The translations under genes and the position numbers were made by a program. The notes under the pieces were generated by a model. The model worked only from the letters and a program-made list of their open reading frames with translations, was not told the origin of the DNA and did not search any database. Below, in pieces: positions 59,746 through 64,000 of a stretch of 64,000 nt of DNA (position 1 is its first letter; each line of letters begins with the position of its first letter). The DNA is from Monodelphis domestica. Lineage: Eukaryota; Chordata; Mammalia; Didelphimorphia; Didelphidae. The stretch is taken from contig NC_077227.1 of assembly GCF_027887165.1 (NCBI RefSeq), positions 442,139,895-442,203,894 on the forward strand, in the 5' to 3' direction.

Positions 59746-60604
59746 GAGCATTAAATGCACATACCAAAAAAAGAATCCCTGCCCTGAAGGAGTTTACATT
59801 CTAATGAAAAAGACCACATTCAGAAAGGACCTAAAAAGGGGGGAGGGGAATGAAGGTACCAGATGCATGGCCTTGAAGTCCATAAAGTCAGGAACAGATA
59901 AACAAAAGCTGGCTAGTCTGGGTCCCTTCATGAAATGGAGGCTCCTGGAGGAACTCGTTAGTGGAGAATGGAGGACTGGCCTTGCCGTGGGCCATAGGAG
60001 TGGTTGCAGGGAGGAGGTCCCAGGTGCTGAGGGAAGTTCTTCCATGAGACAGCAGTAAGTGACATGATTTAGAATACCAGAAAGTCAGGAACAGAGCCAA
60101 AAGAGAATAAAAGGCAGGCTGACCTGGCCCCTGTTCTAGTTTTTCTAGTTACTGTGGGGTGATCTGTGGCAATGGGCAAGCCACTTCTTTCTGGTTCTTA
60201 ATTTCCTCTCTTACAAAAGGAGAAGGTTTGGGCTAGCTGATCTCTGAGAGTCCCTTTTAGCCCTTCTATCCTATTTTCCTAGTACCTGCTTAACTTGGGT
60301 TTATCAGCCTGGAGACTCTTTGATAGAGGCAAATGGGAAAGTTTTTAATGTCCCCAGCTAAAGTTAGACCTTCATCCCTGTACCAGGCACCTCGTGCTGA
60401 TCGAGCCAGGCTTGTGACTTTTCTCAGTTGGGTAAAGGATGTGTTTACAAAGCCCAGGTTTATCATTTATCTCCAGTAAGTACTTTTTCCTTTTTTTGTT
60501 TGAAGAACAGGTCATTCTGGTATTTGAGCTTCAGTAGGTCTTTGGATCAGAATCTGTAGTTTAAGACGTAAAGCGAGACAACCTGAGTGGCCAGCATGGT
60601 GTAA
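59746..60604. other. Intron 3 sequence, nothing recognised
   Basis: No exon or clear repeat seen between the purine tract and an old core-SINE. Confidence 0.5.
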
Positions 60605-60899
60605 TAATAACTGACTTATATAAGGCTTTGGGGTACATATAGTGATTTCCTAGTTATTTCTTTTGACATGCACAACTGGCTTGTCAGTAGGTCAGCACTC
60701 ACTGTGATACCATCCCCATTTTTGAAATGAGGAAACCGATTCTCAGCAATAGTAAATGACTTGCTCTTGCTTACATAGCTAATAAGTGTCAGAGGCAGGA
60801 AATGAACCTAGGCCTCTTAAGGATTCCAGTCTTAGCCTTCTCATCTTTATTTCAAGTTGCCACTTTAGGGGGGGGGGGGAAAAAGAGAGAGAAAGTACT

Positions 60900-61060
60900 G
60901 GCAGGACCACTAGGTAGCACAAATGGATTGGTCCCAGGCCCAGAGTCAGGAGGACCTGGCCTCAGATACTTCCTAGCTGGGTGACTCTGGGCAAGTCACT
61001 TAACACCAACTGCCTAACCCTTGCCACTCTGACAGAAGGTAAGAATTAAAAAATAAAATA
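60900..61060 (+). mobile_element. SINE1-type SINE
   Basis: Body tagctgggtgactctgggca with a shortened 3' part. Confidence 0.72.
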
Positions 61061-62129
61061 AAATGGAACTGGAAGGGGCTTTACAGATGATAGTCTCTCC
61101 CCTCTCTCTGGGCCTTTGTTCTTCCCCATTTATAAAATAGAGATCACAGCACATCTGCAGCCTACTTCAGAGAGCCGTGAGGAAAGCTCTTCCTAAACCT
61201 TAAGCCCCCTAGAAAGAGGGGGTGTGACAATGCTAACAGGGTAAGAGACAGGGCCTGGCCTGGTGATTTCTCTGCTGTGGTGAGATGCTCCCAGTTAGCA
61301 TATTACTGAGTTTCTTAGACTAACTCACTCAGCTGGGCGGTTGGGGGGTGTTGAGTGATTTGCCCACAGTAAGACGGCTTGTATGTGTCGAAGGAGGGCT
61401 TTGGATCAAGGTCCTCCTGGCTCCAAGGCCAGCTCTCTATTCCTTCTGCTGGTCTGCCTCGACTCTATCAGGCTGATAAAGTAATATAATATATTACTTA
61501 TTATGTGATAGAGTAAAACACTAGGCCACATGAATACTATCTTTTAATACCATAGAAACTCCTAACATGAGCAGCTATCTAAGGGCAAGTAAGCCCTTTA
61601 GAACAAAGGTTAGAAGCAAGCTTTGTTGCTCTCCCAGAGCTAATAAACAGAACTGATCCAACTGATTGGAGTCTCCACTGCCCACTTACTAGGTTCCAGG
61701 CACTGTTCTAGACCCTGAGGGTCATAGAAATAGGAGAAGGCTTAAAATAAGGCCTTGGGGTGATGGGACTAATATCCATGGGGTAACTACCACCAAAAAG
61801 GACTTTGTGCTCAATCTGTGATTTCCTTGTTGTGGAAATCCCTCTCCCAGTGAAGATCTGCAAATGTTCTCCAATTTATAGTCTTAGAGGATGACTTGGT
61901 GCCTTTGAAGTTAAGTGACTTTCTCACAGGCACACAGTCACTAAGTGTCAGAGGACAGATTTAAAACCCTTTTTGCAGGCTGCTTCTCTAGTGCCTATAC
62001 TGGCTTCAGTTTACTACATCTGAATTTGCAGATTCTGTACTGTGCCATTCCAACTCCTTGGGACTAGGCCAAATAAAAACCCAGGTCATATGCTGGAATT
62101 AAAGATCCCCCACTCCTCCCATCCCCACC
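61061..62129. other. Intron 3 sequence, little recognised
   Basis: It has small old core-SINE traces near 61340-61460 and 61900-61970; otherwise unassigned. Confidence 0.45.
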
Positions 62130-62230
62130 CCCAGACCAATGTAAACTCCTTGATGGTACAGACTATTTCGTTTGTCTTTGTATCTCCATGCCTAACACCT
62201 GAAAGATGCTAAATAAAGTCTTGTTCAGTT
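62130..62230 (+). mobile_element. L2 3' end in GPT2 intron 3
   Basis: The pattern 'aatgtaaactccttgatggt ... catgcctaacacctgaaaga' with a final taaataaagt matches the L2 3' terminus. Short and diverged. Confidence 0.55.
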
Positions 62231-62248
62231 GATTAGAAACCAATACAG

Positions 62249-62420
62249 GGGGGCAAGAGTCAGATCTGAAAAGAGGAGGTCCTGCCTGGGTTCAAATGTG
62301 GCCTTAGATACTTCCTAACTATGTAACCCTGGGCAAGTCACTTAACCCCCAATGCTTTGCCCTTACCGCTCTTCTTCTTGGAACTGATATCGATTCTAAG
62401 GCAAAGGTAAGGGTTTTTTA
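62249..62420 (+). mobile_element. SINE1-type SINE
   Basis: Body ctatgtaaccctgggcaagt; tail gcaaaggtaagggttttt. It is about 300 bp upstream of GPT2 exon 4. Confidence 0.75.
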
Positions 62421-62519
62421 AAAAGGAAAGAAAAGAAAACAACACAGGTCAATTTATATTGTCTTTTTATCCAAGAAGCCAAATAGGATAGGTATCACAT
62501 TTTAAGGTGAAAAAACTAA

Positions 62520-62882
<363 letters not shown>

Positions 62883-63014
62883 TAGGGAGGAGGGAGAGGG
62901 AGCAGGAAGGCTGAAAGAGAGAAAAGAAAGGATCCATCACCCTAGCAACCTGCCCCAGCAGCCTGGCCAATGAGAACGCAGAGTTCAGAGACTCCATAGC
63001 TCTTGAAAAGACAT

Positions 63015-63200
63015 CAAATTACGGTGATAAAGAGGGCTGACCTCAGAGTTAGGATGGCCTGGCATCAAAGCCTCCCTTAGACACTTAACTGGATGTGTAA
63101 CCAGGGTAACACCCTTAATTAACTTCTTTAGGCCTCAGTTTCCTTCTCTGTGAAACAGGAGTAATAACCATAGCTACCTCACAGAATTGTAAATATCAAA
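63015..63200 (+). repeat. MIR-like SINE
   Basis: cctcagtttccttctctgtg and ataaccatagctacctcaca in MIR order. Confidence 0.62.
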
Positions 63201-63309
63201 TCTTCTCATAGGGCTCAGAGGCTTTCTAGTCCAACTCCCTCATTTTATAAATAAGAAAATTGGTTAAGGAGGTACTAGTGTGGGATATACTTATTTGCAT
63301 TGTATAGAT

Positions 63310-63560
63310 CTTAGTTTTTTAATTGTTTCAGTCAGATCCAACTCTTTGTGATCCTTTTTGGTGTTTTCTTGGCAAAGATACTGGGGTGGTTTGCTATTTC
63401 CTTCTCCAGCTCATTTCATAAACAAGGAAACTAAGGTCAACAGGGTTAAGTGGCTTGCCTAGGGTCATATATTTAGTAAGTTTCTGAGGCTGTATTTGAA
63501 CTCAGGTCCCCTTGACTCCTTGCTCTGCACCATATCCTCTGTGCCACCTATCTGCCCCTA
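63310..63560 (-). mobile_element. MAR1-type SINE
   Basis: Antisense copy (ggtttgctatttccttctcc, tgtgccacctatctgcccc) in GPT2 intron 4. Confidence 0.78.
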
Positions 63561-63709
63561 TATGCAGGCTTTAAAGCACTACAGAAATTTGAATAATTAT
63601 TACTTAGACAATAAGTAAAAACATGTGATACCCTATTAGTTGTCCTAGTCAGAATTTTACCTGCTTTAGTTCCTATGTTCAGTTCTAGAACATAAACTGT
63701 TACCTACAT

Positions 63710-63900
63710 GTAACTTTTTTTTAAGCCCTTACCTTCCATCTTAGACTCAATACTAAATATTGATTCTTAAAGGCGAAGAGTCAGAAAGGCTAGGCAATTG
63801 GGTTACATAGCTAGGAAGTGTCCAAAGCTAGATTTGAACCTAGGAACTCTTGACTCCAGGCCTGGCTCTCTATACCAGGCTCTCTATATACCAGTCTCTA
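63710..63900 (-). mobile_element. SINE1-type SINE
   Basis: Antisense copy in GPT2 intron 4; its distal end has a small duplication of the ggctctctatacca motif. Confidence 0.72.
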
Positions 63901-64000
63901 TACCAGAACTAGCCTCCAGGGGAGGGAATAGAACTGCAGGCCACAGAATAGTAGAGATGGAATAGCTGGAAGAGACTGTCCAGTCCAAGTCTTTATGGAG

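Overview
This window is vertebrate nuclear DNA and almost certainly marsupial. It is packed with tRNA-derived core-SINEs whose body reads 'gtgaccctgggcaagtcac', which I recognise as the marsupial SINE1/MAR1-type families. MIR-like SINEs, L2/CR1 and L1 fragments, hAT elements and class I ERV LTRs accompany them. Species cannot be decided from the sequence alone. There are no prokaryotic features.

The one host gene I can support is the 5' part of GPT2 (mitochondrial alanine aminotransferase 2) on the + strand. A CpG-rich promoter (about 29520-30400) carries two ZNF143/THAP11-like motifs. Four coding exons follow: 30122-30382, 51465-51554, 56201-56309 and 62716-62849. All have GT-AG junctions and compatible phases. 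Together they give 198 codons: mitochondrial presequence, N-terminal arm and the start of the PLP-binding large domain. The remaining exons, including the PLP-lysine exon, lie beyond the right edge.

Region by region: 1-29.5 kb is intergenic and consists of nested mobile elements. Examples are LTR inside LTR, SINE inside LTR, an LTR plus a hAT inside one SINE, and a hAT that contains telomere-like repeats. It also holds a 615-bp purine microsatellite. From 30.4 to 51.4 kb is GPT2 intron 1. It hosts a class I ERV at 32325-39257, antisense to GPT2, with a 4-bp target duplication. That provirus has lost most of its interior and then been tandemly duplicated (period 2986 bp), giving two identical integrase reading frames. 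Intron 1 also has a tRNA-like gene relic and an L2 element split by an internal piece of L1. Intron 2 carries a young-looking 5'-truncated L1 that ends 122 bp before exon 3. Intron 3 and the start of intron 4 carry ordinary SINEs and MIR copies.

I see no new multi-gene biological system. The most informative structures are the rearranged tandem provirus, the L1 beside exon 3, and the datable nested insertions with visible target-site duplications.
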